DNA from: Affinundibacterium flavidum
GTDB lineage: Bacteria; Pseudomonadota; Gammaproteobacteria; Burkholderiales; Burkholderiaceae_D
Direction: 5' to 3'
Length of the DNA: 64,000 nt
Assembly: GCF_014284175.1 (NCBI RefSeq)
Contig: NZ_JACOGA010000013.1
Coordinates: 1-64,000, forward strand
In this document: positions 1 through 7,414 of the stretch, one piece after another
Numbering within the stretch: the stretch's first letter is position 1
How the letters are laid out: the number at the start of each line of letters is the position of its first letter
Notes under the pieces: generated by a model
Told to the model about the DNA's origin: nothing
Seen by the model: only the letters and a program-made list of their open reading frames with translations
Database searches by the model: none
Position numbers and translations under genes: made by a program

Positions 1-11
1 CCATTTTTGCC

Positions 12-72
12 GCGGTAGTAGGTGCCAACTCCAGTCGCACTACGCGCTCCTTACGCAGGCACCTACTACCGC
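12..72. repeat. 15-bp perfect inverted repeat with 31-base loop
   Basis: Left arm GCGGTAGTAGGTGCC at 12-26 and its exact reverse complement at 58-72. Both arms are flanked by T-rich or A-rich bases that extend the pairing imperfectly. It is not followed by a clear T-run on either strand and does not have the core sites of an integron attC. A repetitive extragenic element is likeliest. Confidence 0.7.
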
Positions 73-244
73 AAAACCATACAACCAACTACAAGAACAG
101 ACAATCTATAAGACAGCATACAAGGGTTGGGGATGAGGGAGACTCAGATTCGGACAATGTCATTGAATACGTTTGTAGGAATTCATTGGCGTTCGTTGAT
201 GTATTCGTTGGACTCATCTTGCAAATAATTTTTTTGCTAATGTC

Positions 245-329
245 ATCGTTCGCAGGTCGGGTGTGGCCCGACAGCCACTTACCTTTTTTGCTTCGCCAAA
301 AAAGGTAAGCCAAAAAAGGCGACCGTAGA
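245..329 (+). repeat. interspersed repeat block A, copy 1
   Basis: Contains the palindromic core around CTTCGCCAAAAAAGGTAAG. Copy 2 lies at 788-884 on the opposite strand with the same order of sub-blocks: a GGTCGGGTGTGG-like stretch, then the GCTTCGCC hairpin, then AGGCGACC. Translation gives the F-W-R-S-K type peptide that is often annotated as a spurious hypothetical protein in proteobacterial genomes (from memory). Confidence 0.7.
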
Positions 330-362
330 CTCGCCCTGCGGGTGCTTACGCTACGTTTCAGC

Positions 363-456
363 ATAATTTGTGCATCACAAAAAATGGGAAAGTGTTGAAA
401 CTCGCTACGCTCAGACAACAACACTTTCTTATCCATTTTCTGTGAAGCACAAATTA
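363..456. repeat. long imperfect stem-loop, copy 1
   Basis: A roughly 94-base imperfect hairpin. The AATTTGTGC side at about 366-374 pairs with GCACAAATT near 447-455, and the inner AAAGTGTTG pairs with CAACACTTT. The loop carries GAAACTCGCTACGCTCA, which recurs as its reverse complement in the second stem-loop at 602-691. Confidence 0.7.
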
Positions 457-601
457 CATCGTCTCAAACGGGGATAGGTCAAAATCAACAACAAAGTCAA
501 AAGCAACGGCCTTCAACTGTTATTAGAAAAACGTATGACCGTAGTGACTGATTGTTTGCTGTTGTCGTTGTTTTTGATCTTCAACTACTTCTGACACTGC
601 C

Positions 602-691
602 AATTGTCCAGGACAGAAAATGGATAAAGAAAGCTTTGTTGTGTGAGCGTAGCGAGTTTCGAAGCTTTTCCATTTTTTGTCCTGCATAATT
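602..691. repeat. long imperfect stem-loop, copy 2 (inverted)
   Basis: AATTGTCCAGGACAGAAAAT at 602 onward pairs imperfectly with the complement ending near 691. The loop holds TGAGCGTAGCGAGTTTC, the reverse complement of the loop of copy 1. The outer stem sequences differ from copy 1 while the loop is conserved. Confidence 0.7.
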
Positions 692-787
692 GGGAACCCG
701 AAGGGAGGTTGATGGGGTTTCGCAAAGCATACTTTGCGCCACCAATCTCTAAGCTGCTTGTAAGCAGCGCAGTGGGCGGGGCAGCGT

Positions 788-884
788 GGTCGCCTTTCTT
801 TGCTTACTTTCTTTGGCGAAGCAAAGAAAGTGATTCGTTGGACTATGGTCCAACCTGTCGTGCCACACCCGACCTGTGAACGAC
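788..884 (-). repeat. interspersed repeat block A, copy 2
   Basis: Read on the minus strand it matches 245-329: GGTCGGGTGTGG, then CTTTGCTTCGCCAAAGAAAG, then AAAGGCGACC. It carries an extra short insertion around the CCAACGAATCAC stretch. Orientation is opposite to copy 1, so 245-884 as a whole is an imperfect inverted pair. Confidence 0.7.
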
Positions 885-959
885 AAGCACGCAAAAAAGT
901 AAATCAGAAATCTAAAAATTCAGTGATTTATTTGTCGAAACTGGCGACGCGAAATCCAC

Positions 960-3900
960 TCAACAAAAATCCCGACTAACAGCAACAAAATCCCCCAGCA
1001 AGTGACTCATATCCACTAAACGTTTGGCAACCAAATGATGCACCTTGCCATCGGTTTGCCAGATACCATAGACACCTAATAATTTAGCATTCAACACTTC
1101 ATGTCGAAACTGATCGACTAAGGCTGGCCAGACGATCACATTCACTGGGCCAGTTTCATCTTCTATCGTGATAAACAACACGCCTTTAGCGGTACCGGGT
1201 CTCTGTCTGACCGTGACTAGGCCACAGCCGCGTGCGAATTGTTTGTTCTGAAACGTATGCAATACCTCCGCAGGGAGAAAGCGCTGCTTTAAAAGTCGTG
1301 GTCTGAGTAAGGCAATTGGATGCCGTTGCAAAGTTAAACCCGTGCTGTGATAGTCGCGCAGAATTTCTTGTGCTTCGCTAGGTGTACTCAGTTGTGCTGG
1401 CGCCTCTACCAGCGTTGTGGGCTTGAGCAAATCTTTGTCCGGAACGGCTGCTACGGCTTGCCATAGCGCCTGATGGCGATGGCCACTGAGTGCTGCCAAG
1501 GCATTGCCATCGGCTAGCGCTTCGAGATCGGTGCGACTTAATTGTGCCCGGCGTGCCAAATCCTGAATGTCGTTAAAGATCGCTTGCTGCCTAGCCTGAC
1601 TAATACGTTCTGCCGCAGCTTGTGACATGCCGCGCAATAAGGACATGCCTAAACGCACCGCGGGGTGTTGCCCTGTGTTGCTGTGCGAGGGTAGGTCTTC
1701 TAATTTTGCATCCCAATCGCTATGCATGACATCGATTGGTCGAATCACAATCTGATGCCGTTTAGCATCCTGTACTAACTGCGATGGGGTATAAAATCCC
1801 ATAGGCTGAGAATTGAGCAGTGCACATAAAAACACGGCGGGTTGGTGGCATTTAATCCAGCAACTGGCGTACGTTAATAAAGCAAAACTGGCGGCATGGC
1901 TTTCTGGAAAACCATATTCGCCAAAGCCTAGCATTTGATCAAATACTGCTTGCGCAAATGCTTCTTCATAACCATTCTTGACCATGGTATCGACGATGCG
2001 GCTTTGATAGTGACTGAGCCCACCTTTCCGTTTCCAAGCTGCCATGGCACGTCGTAATTCATCTGCTTCGCCCGGTGTAAAGTCAGCGGCAACGATCGCG
2101 ATTTGCATTACTTGTTCTTGAAAAATCGGTACGCCTAAAGTGCGCGATAAGACTTTTTCAATCGCGGGCTTGGGATAAACGACCGGTTCTAATCCCTGCC
2201 TGCGTTTGAGATAGGGATGTACCATGCCGCCTTGTATCGGTCCCGGTCGCACGATTGCCACTTGCACCACTAGATCGTAAAAACAACGGGGGCGTAAGCG
2301 TGGCAACATGCCCATTTGAGCGCGCGATTCGATCTGAAAAACACCGATGGTATCGGCCTTGCAAATCATGTCGTAAGTGATGCTATCTTCAGCAGGAATA
2401 TCTTGCATACGCTGCGGACAGCCAGGGATCTGCCGCATCAATTTAAAGGCGCGTTGCAAGGCCGATAGCATACCTAATGCCAGTACATCGACCTTGAGTA
2501 AGCCCAGTGCTTCTAGGTCATCTTTGTCCCATTGAATAATACTGCGGCCTTCCATACTCGCTTTTTCGATGGGTACCAAACGCGTTAATTTGTCGCGTGC
2601 AATCACGAAGCCACCACTATGTTGGGATAAGTGACGTGGAAATTTGAGAAGTTGATTGACGAGATCTGCCCATTGTTGCGCGATCATGGATTGTGGATCT
2701 AAACCACTTTCACTAAAGCGTTCGAGTAAGGCTTCTTTACTGTCAAACCAGCGTTGTGACTTCGCCAGCTTATCGATTAAATGCGCATCGATGCCAAGCG
2801 CTTTCCCTACTTCGCGTAAAGCACCGCGTGGTCTGTAAGTATGAACGGCAGCTGCCAGTGCAGTACGATGCCGTCCATATTTTCTATACAAATATTGGAT
2901 AACCTCTTCCCGTCTTTGATGCTCAAAATCGACATCGATGTCGGGCGGTTCACCACGTTCTTTGGATAAAAAACGTTCAAACAATAAGATGCCATTTTCC
3001 GGGCTGACTTCGGTAATGTGGAGACAATAACAGATCACGGAATTGGCGGCAGAGCCTCGTCCCTGACATAAAATATCTTGTGAACGGGCGTAGCGCACGA
3101 TGTCGTATACGGTCAAAAAATAAGGCTCGTAAGCGAGATCGTTGATTAAATGTAGTTCATATTCAATTTTATTTTTGGTATCTGAACTGATGCCCTGCGG
3201 ATAGCGTTGCAGAGCACCTGCGTATACTTCTTGTCGTAAAAATGAGGCAGGAGTTTGTCCTGCAGGTACTAGCTCATCTGGGTATTCATAACGTAATTCA
3301 TTTAATGAAAAATGACATAGACTGGCAATCTGTAAAGTTTCTTGTATTGCTTCTGCGGAATAAATATTCCCTAGTCGTAGACGTGAGCGTAGATGTTGTT
3401 CTGCATTCGGGGCTAAATCGTAACCGCAGTCGGCAATTGCTTTGCCTAAGCGTATTGCAGTCAAAGTATCTTGCAAGGGTTTGCGTGAACGTACATGCAT
3501 ACAAACATTGCCGATGGCGACCACGGGTAAAGTTAATTCGGTAGCGATCTCTTGCAGGTGTTGTTGCTGCCAGTCGTCCATCGCTTGCGTTAATAGATGT
3601 AAGCCCAGCCAAGCACGTTGCGGAAAATGACTTGCCATCCAAGCTGCTTGTGCTCTGACGATGTCTGCTTGAAGCGGATAATCAGGAACCAAAATCAGCA
3701 AGCAGTCAGGTAGTTTGGTGATGTGTAGCAGGTCACTGGGCGGATGACTGAAATCTTCGGGGGTGATGGTGTAACTGCCTTTGACTGTATTTGTTCGCAT
3801 CCTGGCTAAGCTGATCAATTCGCAAAGATTGCCGTAGCCATGCCGGTTTTGTGCGAGGGCGATGAGACGCATTTTGCCTAACTGTGGATAGCGCAAGCTG

Positions 3901-4118
3901 GCTTCTAGTTGAAATACGCTGCCGACAATCAAGGGGAATTGATGTTTTTGTGCTTCTTCATGCGCGCGTACTACACCTGCCAACGAACACTCATCGGTGA
4001 TGGCCAATGCCTGATAATTGAGCTTGACTGCACGCGCAATCAGCTCCTCGGCATGGGAAGCACCATGTAAGAAGCTGAAATTGGTTTGACAGTAAAGCTC
4101 GGCGTAGTGCGGAAGCAT
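960..4118 (-). CDS. dnaE2: error-prone DNA polymerase DnaE2 (ImuC)
   Basis: Alternative C-family polymerase alpha subunit for translesion synthesis in the SOS response. It works with ImuA and ImuB. The N-terminus (YAELYCQTNFSFLHGASHAEE) is the PHP domain. The palm carries PDIDVDFEHQRREEVIQY around residues 380-400, containing the acidic metal-binding residues, and the finger/thumb region contains FQIESRAQMGMLPRLRP. An OB fold (VLFITIEDETGPVNVIVWP) lies near residue 1000. At 1052 residues it has the usual length of DnaE2 and is shorter than replicative DnaE. It lies 66 bases behind imuB in the same direction with no promoter visible, so it is probably the last gene of the operon. No clear Shine-Dalgarno sequence precedes the ATG. 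Confidence 0.96.
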   Translation of the reverse strand: MLPHYAELYCQTNFSFLHGASHAEELIARAVKLNYQALAITDECSLAGVVRAHEEAQKHQFPLIVGSVFQLEASLRYPQLGKMRLIALAQNRHGYGNLCELISLARMRTNTVKGSYTITPEDFSHPPSDLLHITKLPDCLLILVPDYPLQADIVRAQAAWMASHFPQRAWLGLHLLTQAMDDWQQQHLQEIATELTLPVVAIGNVCMHVRSRKPLQDTLTAIRLGKAIADCGYDLAPNAEQHLRSRLRLGNIYSAEAIQETLQIASLCHFSLNELRYEYPDELVPAGQTPASFLRQEVYAGALQRYPQGISSDTKNKIEYELHLINDLAYEPYFLTVYDIVRYARSQDILCQGRGSAANSVICYCLHITEVSPENGILLFERFLSKERGEPPDIDVDFEHQRREEVIQYLYRKYGRHRTALAAAVHTYRPRGALREVGKALGIDAHLIDKLAKSQRWFDSKEALLERFSESGLDPQSMIAQQWADLVNQLLKFPRHLSQHSGGFVIARDKLTRLVPIEKASMEGRSIIQWDKDDLEALGLLKVDVLALGMLSALQRAFKLMRQIPGCPQRMQDIPAEDSITYDMICKADTIGVFQIESRAQMGMLPRLRPRCFYDLVVQVAIVRPGPIQGGMVHPYLKRRQGLEPVVYPKPAIEKVLSRTLGVPIFQEQVMQIAIVAADFTPGEADELRRAMAAWKRKGGLSHYQSRIVDTMVKNGYEEAFAQAVFDQMLGFGEYGFPESHAASFALLTYASCWIKCHQPAVFLCALLNSQPMGFYTPSQLVQDAKRHQIVIRPIDVMHSDWDAKLEDLPSHSNTGQHPAVRLGMSLLRGMSQAAAERISQARQQAIFNDIQDLARRAQLSRTDLEALADGNALAALSGHRHQALWQAVAAVPDKDLLKPTTLVEAPAQLSTPSEAQEILRDYHSTGLTLQRHPIALLRPRLLKQRFLPAEVLHTFQNKQFARGCGLVTVRQRPGTAKGVLFITIEDETGPVNVIVWPALVDQFRHEVLNAKLLGVYGIWQTDGKVHHLVAKRLVDMSHLLGDFVAVSRDFC

Positions 4119-4131
4119 GTTGTTGAGAGAA

Positions 4132-4183
4132 ATAAATCTGTGAAAGTGATAAATCTGTGTGTGTGTGTGATAAATCTGTATGT
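4132..4183. repeat. short direct repeats in the imuB-dnaE2 spacer
   Basis: The 10-11-base word ATAAATCTGT occurs three times (near 4132, 4149 and 4170), with a (GT)n run between the last two. It fills almost the whole spacer between imuB and dnaE2, which suggests local duplication by replication slippage. Confidence 0.65.
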
Positions 4184-4184
4184 G

Positions 4185-5801
4185 TTAGCCAAACACCCCA
4201 TGTAAAAACCAGGCTTCATCTTCTTGCATCAATCTTTCTTGCCCTATGCGTTCGCGATAAATCCAATAGCGATAATGTTTGCTACATTCGGCGATGAAAT
4301 AATCGCGGGTGACAAGTTGACCGTTCCACCAGCCAGCTTCTATCCGTTCTGCTGGTGATAATAGTTTCAGGCGTGAGCCGTAATAGGGACTGTGCTGCCT
4401 GACGCTAAGTGACAATGGAATGTTTAGTAACCAGCTCGGACGTGGATTGTTGAAAGCGAATGTCTGCGTTTTGCGAGATGATTTTTCTAGCACGGAAACC
4501 CAGCGATTCGCGACTTCAGGTCGATGATCGGCTCGCGGTGCGGCTTGTAGCACTTGTTCGGCACCTAAGCGGGCGATGAGAAGTTCGAGCAAGCGGCTTT
4601 CACTTTCGCTTTGACTAGCCTGATCTGGAAATAAAGAAGTACTGAGTGCTTGTCGTGCTTCCATTTCGTCCACTTCTAAACGTATCGCAATGGCCGGGCT
4701 GTTTAATTGCCATTGGGCGAGTTTTTCTTTTAATAAACGCGTGATGTGTTCTTCTTGCCAGCACGCTTTCGCAAAAGGAATCTGCAGCATGCTCGGTGCA
4801 ACTGCCTGACGTCCACGTTCATGTTCGAGTAGCAGTGTGAGTTGTTTAATCGCTTTTTGTTGTTGGTTGAGCCAGCCACATAATTGCAATACCAGACCAC
4901 GTGTGAAATGAAAAATTGTCTCAGTTTTATTGATGCGATCCGGCGGTTCACAATGCGCATGAAAACTGTCGGGTACGGTAATCCATTGATGTAAAGCGAC
5001 TTGTTCTCCGTACGCAATATCTAATGCCTTGAGCAGCGCTTTACCACAGCGTCGTTGTAGGCCAGCACGCGGTAAATTGCGTATTGCACCTAAGTCGGTA
5101 CAAGCGATTCCTTGTAGCCAATCAAGATAAGGATGTGCGGCTGGTAGTAAATAGCAAGGCAGAGGATCTAAATGTTGCGCTAAGCGTTTGTTACTTAGAC
5201 ATAGTTGTAGCTGGCGGGAGCACCGCTGATTGGCCAGCTGTTTTCCCTGTATTTTGTTGGCTATTTTTTGTGTAGGCTTTTGTGCGATTTTGTGTCTGGC
5301 TTTTTGTGCCAATAAGCTGGCCGCACTGGCGTTGCGAGCGATTCCAATTTGCACACTGACGCCCAAATGGCGTAAGTCTTGTCGTATACGATGATACAGT
5401 CGTCGTATGCCACCAAACAGGCGCAAGCTGGTAGCGACTTCGATCAAAATAATATCGGTATGATCCTCACAAAAACTGACTTGCGGCGAGTATTGCAAAA
5501 GACTGATAGCTACTTGCTGACGCAATGTTTGCTCTAATCCCGGATCACGTTGTCTAACTTCGGCTTGTTCACATAATAAGGCAATGCTGTTTTGACGCAT
5601 GCCTGGTAACAGGCCATATGCATGGAGCGCTTCACTTAAAGCGTAAACAGTTTGCTGTTCGCATACCACCAGATGACGGTAGTCCGTTGGATGATTGATT
5701 GTTTCATTCGGGCTGTCACTCAACCATCGCGGACGAAATACCTCCAGCGCGAGTTGCGGCAGATAAATCGCGATCCATAATGGAGGAATCAAGCTTGGCA
5801 T
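4185..5801 (-). CDS. imuB: ImuB, Y-family polymerase-like SOS mutagenesis protein
   Basis: Non-catalytic Y-family homologue that in studied bacteria links DnaE2 and ImuA to the sliding clamp. The start PPLWIAIYLPQLALEVF matches the polymerase N-terminus, but the catalytic acidic residues are absent: DinB has I-D-M-D-C-F-Y here, and the S-x-D-E motif is replaced by DIILIEVATSLRLFGG. A helix-hairpin-helix-like stretch (GAIRNLPRAGLQRRCGKALLKALD, split over residues about 240-265) follows. The length of 538 residues is normal. The ATG lies inside imuA, giving an 86-base overlap. The conserved N-terminal strand begins within eight codons of that ATG, so no later start is possible and translation is probably coupled to imuA. 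Confidence 0.93.
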   Translation of the reverse strand: MPSLIPPLWIAIYLPQLALEVFRPRWLSDSPNETINHPTDYRHLVVCEQQTVYALSEALHAYGLLPGMRQNSIALLCEQAEVRQRDPGLEQTLRQQVAISLLQYSPQVSFCEDHTDIILIEVATSLRLFGGIRRLYHRIRQDLRHLGVSVQIGIARNASAASLLAQKARHKIAQKPTQKIANKIQGKQLANQRCSRQLQLCLSNKRLAQHLDPLPCYLLPAAHPYLDWLQGIACTDLGAIRNLPRAGLQRRCGKALLKALDIAYGEQVALHQWITVPDSFHAHCEPPDRINKTETIFHFTRGLVLQLCGWLNQQQKAIKQLTLLLEHERGRQAVAPSMLQIPFAKACWQEEHITRLLKEKLAQWQLNSPAIAIRLEVDEMEARQALSTSLFPDQASQSESESRLLELLIARLGAEQVLQAAPRADHRPEVANRWVSVLEKSSRKTQTFAFNNPRPSWLLNIPLSLSVRQHSPYYGSRLKLLSPAERIEAGWWNGQLVTRDYFIAECSKHYRYWIYRERIGQERLMQEDEAWFLHGVFG

Positions 5802-6501
5802 GATGTCGGCTAGGGGACTGAAGCTGGTATTGGTTAAGGGGTAATCGAAATTGAGGTACTAAATCTTTAAATGGTAAAACAATTGGCTGGATTTGCTGTG
5901 CCCCTCGTCGCTTGAAGACTTCGATTTGCAGGCCAGTGTCATGTAGCGCTAGTTTTAAGCGTAAAGGGGCGGGTGAGGGACCGAGCTGACTTTCCCATGG
6001 GCGTATCAGACAAAACAAACTGCGCCCGTTTTGTGCCGCCATATGTAGACGGCGTAAGGCATCGCTTGTGAAATGTTGGCGTGTTGACTGCCAGAGCAAT
6101 AAGGCACTGCAAGCCTGATTTTTGACGATTTGTTCTGCCGCCCACAAAGCATCTTGTGGTTTGCTACACGGTAGCCATAGCACGCGTGATAGATCCAGAT
6201 GCAAAGCAGAGAGCGCCAGAATTTGCGGCTGATAAGGTGTATTCAATAAAATAATCTGACCTTCCCGCAGTTGCGCGAGAGCAGGGCTGAGTAATTGCAA
6301 TTCAGCACTGCCGGCTTGTTGTACCAATAATTCCGTCAAATTAGCTAAGGGCCAGCCAGCTCCCGGCAATTCATTCGCCAGAGACGCATGGCCACAATCG
6401 AGATATTCGCCAAAACCACGCCCCAACTGCGATGCGCGCCATAAAGACGGATGCAGATTCTCTAAATTTGTATTCGAATGAGGTGACGTGGTGGAAAGCA
6501 T
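5716..6501 (-). CDS. imuA: ImuA, RecA-like SOS mutagenesis accessory protein
   Basis: First gene of the imuA-imuB-dnaE2 cassette. It is a RecA/SulA-fold protein required for SOS mutagenesis in studied bacteria. LTELLVQQAGSAELQLLSP matches the degenerate P-loop region, and IILLNTPYQPQILALSAL and LLLWQSTRQHFTSDALRRLH match later strands. The frame extends to a GTG at 6528, but that codon lies inside the LexA operator and downstream of the predicted transcription start. I therefore chose the ATG at 6501 (261 residues), which directly abuts the operator palindrome. No Shine-Dalgarno is seen, so the leader would be about 20 bases. The 3' end overlaps imuB by 86 bases. No lexA gene precedes it, unlike lexA2-imuABC cassettes elsewhere. 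Confidence 0.9.
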   Translation of the reverse strand: MLSTTSPHSNTNLENLHPSLWRASQLGRGFGEYLDCGHASLANELPGAGWPLANLTELLVQQAGSAELQLLSPALAQLREGQIILLNTPYQPQILALSALHLDLSRVLWLPCSKPQDALWAAEQIVKNQACSALLLWQSTRQHFTSDALRRLHMAAQNGRSLFCLIRPWESQLGPSPAPLRLKLALHDTGLQIEVFKRRGAQQIQPIVLPFKDLVPQFRLPLNQYQLQSPSRHHAKLDSSIMDRDLSAATRAGGISSAMVE

Positions 6502-6557
6502 AACAAGGAATATACTGTATAGATGCACAGTATATTCCTTGTTTTAGGAAATTTCAA
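6502..6557 (-). promoter_or_regulatory. imuA promoter with LexA operator in a 42-bp palindrome
   Basis: On the minus strand TTGAAA (6552-6557) and TATACT (6529-6534) are 17 bases apart, a good sigma-70 promoter. The LexA box CTGT-N8-ACAG (6515-6530) overlaps the -10 element. The box lies at the centre of a perfect inverted repeat: arms AACAAGGAATATACTGT (6502-6518) and its complement (6527-6543), separated by 8 bases. This is much longer than a normal LexA site of 16-20 bases. Confidence 0.88.
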
Positions 6558-6864
6558 AACTTTATTGAGATCAGTTTGAAGTTTGATAAATTGCTATTTT
6601 CTTAGCATCGTGAACAATAAAGAAGTTCACTTCAGAAGGGGAAAGTTTTGATTACGATGCTAGCTAAGTAGGTGCGGAGGTAAATACAGGGTGAGATATC
6701 AGTAAACCTTGAAGTGATAGTGCGGATTAGCGTCTGTTGAGTTGTTAGTCGCCAATTCGTTTTTGAAGTTTAATGCCAAAATGACGATGTCTTCATATCG
6801 TCCATCAATTTGGATGAAATATCCATTGGTAGCACTTCATCGATTGATCCATAAGCTGCATTAC
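6558..6864. other. gene-free spacer upstream of the imuA promoter
   Basis: No coding region is supported; the 65-codon frame at 6742 has no recognisable features. A weak inverted word (AGCATCGT near 6604, ACGATGCT near 6654) could be chance. It separates the minus-strand imuA promoter from the 3' end of the small protein gene ending at 6865. Confidence 0.5.
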
Positions 6865-7404
6865 TTACAAAACCTCTCCGAATTGCCAATGCTCGCTGAC
6901 GTACCAGTCGTCAGGATCGTCATAACCTTGATAGGTTAAGGACACACCAAGCTCTTTAACCCCATCTGGTAAAACTAGGCCCCACTCGTTAGCAAGACTG
7001 CGCCCATGCAGCAAAACGGTTTTTCCGTCATTGTTCGTTCTTGGCTGTATTTTGATTTGAAAGTATTCCTCGTCGGTGTAGATGCATACCTCACTAGTGA
7101 ACATGTCAGGAATGCAGATCGTCGCGACTACGCGAAATGATTTTGCGTTTTCCGGTTTCGACTGCATAAGCTTTGTGCAAGCATTGATGAGAAGTTGGGC
7201 ACATTCAACTTGAACTGCTCTAGTTGCCTGCTTACCTTCTACAAAATTTCTTAGTACCGGAATTTTGTAGTTATAGTATCTATCCGCGATGGTCAGGTCT
7301 GCCGGGAATAAACCAGAAAAATCACTTGCCCACTTTCGTAGCGAACGCAGTCTGCGATGGATGCCACGGACTTTCTTGTTGTTGTTGAATGAGAGCTGAC
7401 GCAT
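6865..7404 (-). CDS. unrecognised small protein, possibly DUF3916-like
   Basis: 179 residues from the ATG at 7404. The frame stays open upstream into mltD (to 7608), but that part overlaps mltD and reads as shadow translation, so I set the start 10 bases past the mltD stop. There is no signal peptide or membrane segment. The N-terminus is basic (KKVRGIHRRLRSLRKW). The middle holds aromatic and charged strands (VCIYTDEEYFQIKIQPR) and the C-terminus is acidic (YQGYDDPDDWYVSEHW). The RG-x2-RR-L motif resembles what I remember of DUF3916, a family without known function; I could not verify this. No Shine-Dalgarno is obvious. It may be read through from mltD. Confidence 0.7.
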   Translation of the reverse strand: MRQLSFNNNKKVRGIHRRLRSLRKWASDFSGLFPADLTIADRYYNYKIPVLRNFVEGKQATRAVQVECAQLLINACTKLMQSKPENAKSFRVVATICIPDMFTSEVCIYTDEEYFQIKIQPRTNNDGKTVLLHGRSLANEWGLVLPDGVKELGVSLTYQGYDDPDDWYVSEHWQFGEVL

Positions 7405-7414
7405 TGATGTACTG

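Larger units (their letters stand above)
1..959. other. gene-free repeat cluster downstream of dnaE2
   Basis: No credible coding region. The open frames here (for example 89-436, 523-894, 643-879) translate repeat DNA, have no homology I recognise and overlap on both strands. The stretch is built from an inverted repeat at 12-72 and two related repeat units in opposite orientation (245-456 and 602-884). Each unit combines a short G/A-rich hairpin block with a roughly 90-base stem-loop. It sits just past the stop codon of dnaE2. Confidence 0.75.

Noticed and set aside
12..72. Integron attC site
   Set aside because: Arms are symmetric and lack the RYYYAAC/GTTRRRY core sites; no integrase or cassette structure.
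89..894. Open frames 89-436, 523-894 (minus) and 643-879 (plus) as small proteins
   Set aside because: They translate interspersed repeat DNA, overlap on both strands and show peptide patterns known from spurious annotations.
4185..5801. ImuB as an active DinB (Pol IV) polymerase
   Set aside because: The catalytic acidic residues at the N-terminal strand and the S-x-D-E motif are absent.
6526..6528. GTG at 6528 as the imuA start
   Set aside because: It lies inside the LexA operator and near or upstream of the predicted transcription start; the ATG at 6501 is preferred.
6742..6939. 65-codon plus-strand frame
   Set aside because: No ribosome-binding site, overlaps the end of the gene at 6865 and has no recognisable feature.
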